Positions 5,307-6,750 of a stretch of DNA of 6,750 nucleotides are shown here, piece by piece; positions within the stretch are counted from its first letter, which is position 1; each line of letters starts with the position of its first letter. Below the pieces are notes generated by a model. It did no database searches and was not told the origin of the DNA. It saw only the letters and a list, made by a program, of their open reading frames with translations. Source of the stretch: PUMD01 sp964599275 (GTDB lineage Bacteria; Bacillota; Sulfobacillia; SLMV01); assembly GCA_964599275.1 (NCBI GenBank), contig CAZRFK010000092.1:1-6750 (forward strand). The letters are read 5' to 3'. A program made the position numbers and the translations under genes.

Positions 5307-6750
5307 TACTCTTCCACTTCCTTTTCGGCCTTTTCCACAGCTTTTTTGGTAGAAGATAGTAGCTGATCGTCCTGCATGAAGAGATTGTCCTCGCCTATCT
5401 CCTGCAGCAGCTCATAGTTTTTAAGACACTGTCTGAAATCCTCATCCACGCCCGAAAAAATCACTCGACCACCCTGCTGTTTTACCTGCTGGATGAATTT
5501 CCTCAGCTCCTCGAGAACTGTCACATCTACATCCTCCACCCCACGCACCCGCAGCACGAATTGGGTATCTGGGCTGAAGCTACCCCCCAGCTTCTGCTTC
5601 AGATTTTCAGCGGTGTTAAAGTGAAGTGTACCAGACAGGTCAATGACCACATGGTTTTCATCGTCTGTTTCTCTGGGGGTCTTTTGATTCACCCTTCCTT
5701 CACTGCTGTCCACCTCCAGGTGAGTATACTGGACCTTGCTGGTGCTACGCAGCAGCAAAAGAAACGATACAATGACTCCGAAATAGATGGCGTAATCGAG
5801 GCGCGGAGTCAGAACGGTCATCAGCAGTGTGGTGGAAAATACCAGGGCATCAAACCGGGTGGTCCTGAACATTCTCACGATCTCTTCACTATCAACAATA
5901 CTATAGGCGACCATCATCACCACTGCAGCCAGACTGGGCAACGGAATCCGCTCGACCACCCAGCTGAAGGAAACAAGAAAAAAGAGGACTGCAAGGCCGG
6001 CCACAAGCTGTGACATACGCGTCTTGCCTCCGGACTGATAATTGGCGAAACTCTTGCTGAATGAACCTCCAACCACAAAACTGCTGAAAAAAGAGCACAC
6101 CGTATTGGTAATACCCAGCCCGAGAAACTCATCGTTGGGTCTGGGTTGCTGTGATGTCTGCTTTTCCATGTAATCGATGATGGATGCTACCTGGATGAAG
6201 CCCAGTATAGCTATGGACAGGGCATGGCTGGATAAAGCCCGCAACAGTTGGTAATCAAATTGCGGGACAGAGAACGCTGGTATCGAGGAGCTGAATTCGC
6301 CGACCAGGGCAAGTTCGCCTCCCAGTTTAAACAGGTTCACCAGCAGGGCGGAGGCAAATATGGCTGACAGTAATTCAGGAAATGATGGAAAGAACCTGCG
6401 CACCACGAGGATGACACCGAAACTGAATATCCCCACCCCCACTGACAGATGATTGATGTGCGGCAGTCGAGTTGCTGTTTGATATAGGGTGGGAAGGATG
6501 CCTCTGGTCTGCCCCACTTCAAGCCCAAATAATTTCGGCAGCTGCCCGACAGCGATTATTATGGCCACTCCAGTCATCAGGCCCGTTATTACCGGGCTGC
6601 AAATGTACTGCACCAGGCTGCCCACCCTCAGTACCGAAAGAATGATCTGAATAATACCTACCATCAGGGTAAGGAGCAGCACCGCTTCGAGATACTGTTC
6701 TGATTGATTAAGGGACAAAGCCGCCATGCTGCTGCCGATGACCAGTGAAA
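5306..6750 (-). CDS. SulP-family anion transporter with C-terminal STAS domain (5' end outside window)
   Basis: SulP (SLC26-like) proteins move anions such as sulfate, bicarbonate or other oxyanions across the cytoplasmic membrane, often with Na+ or H+ coupling. The substrate cannot be told from this sequence. The visible 480 or so residues lack the first few helices; the frame continues through the right edge (SLVIGSSMAAL), so the ATG at 6727 is internal and the full protein would be about 550-600 residues. Counted from that Met, family motifs are LTLMVGIIQIILSVLRVG (19-36), SPVITGLMTGVAIIIAVGQL (44-63), and NDEFLGLGITN then GGSFSKSFANYQSGGKT (198-236), followed by more hydrophobic segments to about 326. 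A cytoplasmic STAS domain spans about 357-455 (VVIDLSGTLHFNTAENL, VLRVRGVEDVDVTVLEEL, GRVIFSGV); STAS domains regulate transport or anchor partners. A Lys/Glu-rich tail (KKAVEKAEKEVEE) ends the protein. The start and promoter lie outside the window. Confidence 0.97.
   Translation of the reverse strand, partial: SLVIGSSMAALSLNQSEQYLEAVLLLTLMVGIIQIILSVLRVGSLVQYICSPVITGLMTGVAIIIAVGQLPKLFGLEVGQTRGILPTLYQTATRLPHINHLSVGVGIFSFGVILVVRRFFPSFPELLSAIFASALLVNLFKLGGELALVGEFSSSIPAFSVPQFDYQLLRALSSHALSIAILGFIQVASIIDYMEKQTSQQPRPNDEFLGLGITNTVCSFFSSFVVGGSFSKSFANYQSGGKTRMSQLVAGLAVLFFLVSFSWVVERIPLPSLAAVVMMVAYSIVDSEEIVRMFRTTRFDALVFSTTLLMTVLTPRLDYAIYFGVIVSFLLLLRSTSKVQYTHLEVDSSEGRVNQKTPRETDDENHVVIDLSGTLHFNTAENLKQKLGGSFSPDTQFVLRVRGVEDVDVTVLEELRKFIQQVKQQGGRVIFSGVDEDFRQCLKNYELLQEIGEDNLFMQDDQLLSSTKKAVEKAEKEVEE

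Noticed and set aside
5561..6013. Plus-strand 150-codon open frame
   Set aside because: It is antisense to the SulP/STAS gene and shows no protein-like features.

Overview
The window looks like a mid-GC chromosome segment from a Gram-positive bacterium, probably of the Bacillota. The reasons are strong purine-rich Shine-Dalgarno (SD) sequences (GGAGG, AGGAG, AAAGGAGGTG), a lipoprotein with a bacterial-type lipobox, and a helix-turn-helix plus TPR-like regulator of the kind common in Bacillota. The lipoprotein and the small membrane protein are very acidic, which could fit a salt- or alkali-adapted host, but that is only a guess. Every gene I can support lies on the minus strand, so the genetic order runs from the right end of the window to the left.

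Right end (5306-6750): most of a SulP-family anion transporter with a C-terminal STAS domain. Its N-terminus lies outside the window. A ten-base SD consensus overlaps its stop codon and leads into no visible gene.

4122-5305: about 1.2 kb with no gene I can support, apart from a possible promoter at its left edge.

3310-4121: a small lipoprotein with one divergent InlB-type repeat, followed with a 4-base overlap by a truncated helix-turn-helix regulator. The regulator lacks its first HTH helix and most of its TPR-like body. The junction looks like a deletion or fusion scar.

2126-2782: an intact SRAP (YedK/HMCES-type) DNA-crosslink protein. Its catalytic Cys codon directly follows an ATT codon that is well placed behind an AGGAG ribosome binding site, so the gene most likely starts at ATT.

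1-2125: mostly decayed or unassigned DNA. It holds a frameshifted remnant of a DUF255 (YyaL/SSP411-like) thioredoxin-fold protein at 463-763, an inverted/direct repeat cluster near 1514-1587 that resembles insertion-sequence ends, and a 20-bp palindrome at 1085-1104. The left edge carries the N-terminal 57 codons of a small single-pass membrane protein.

The genes do not form an obvious pathway. The combination of one repair gene, one transporter and several truncated or shifted genes separated by long empty stretches suggests a locus undergoing rearrangement and decay. I see no CRISPR array, tRNA, rRNA, intact transposase or recognisable riboswitch.
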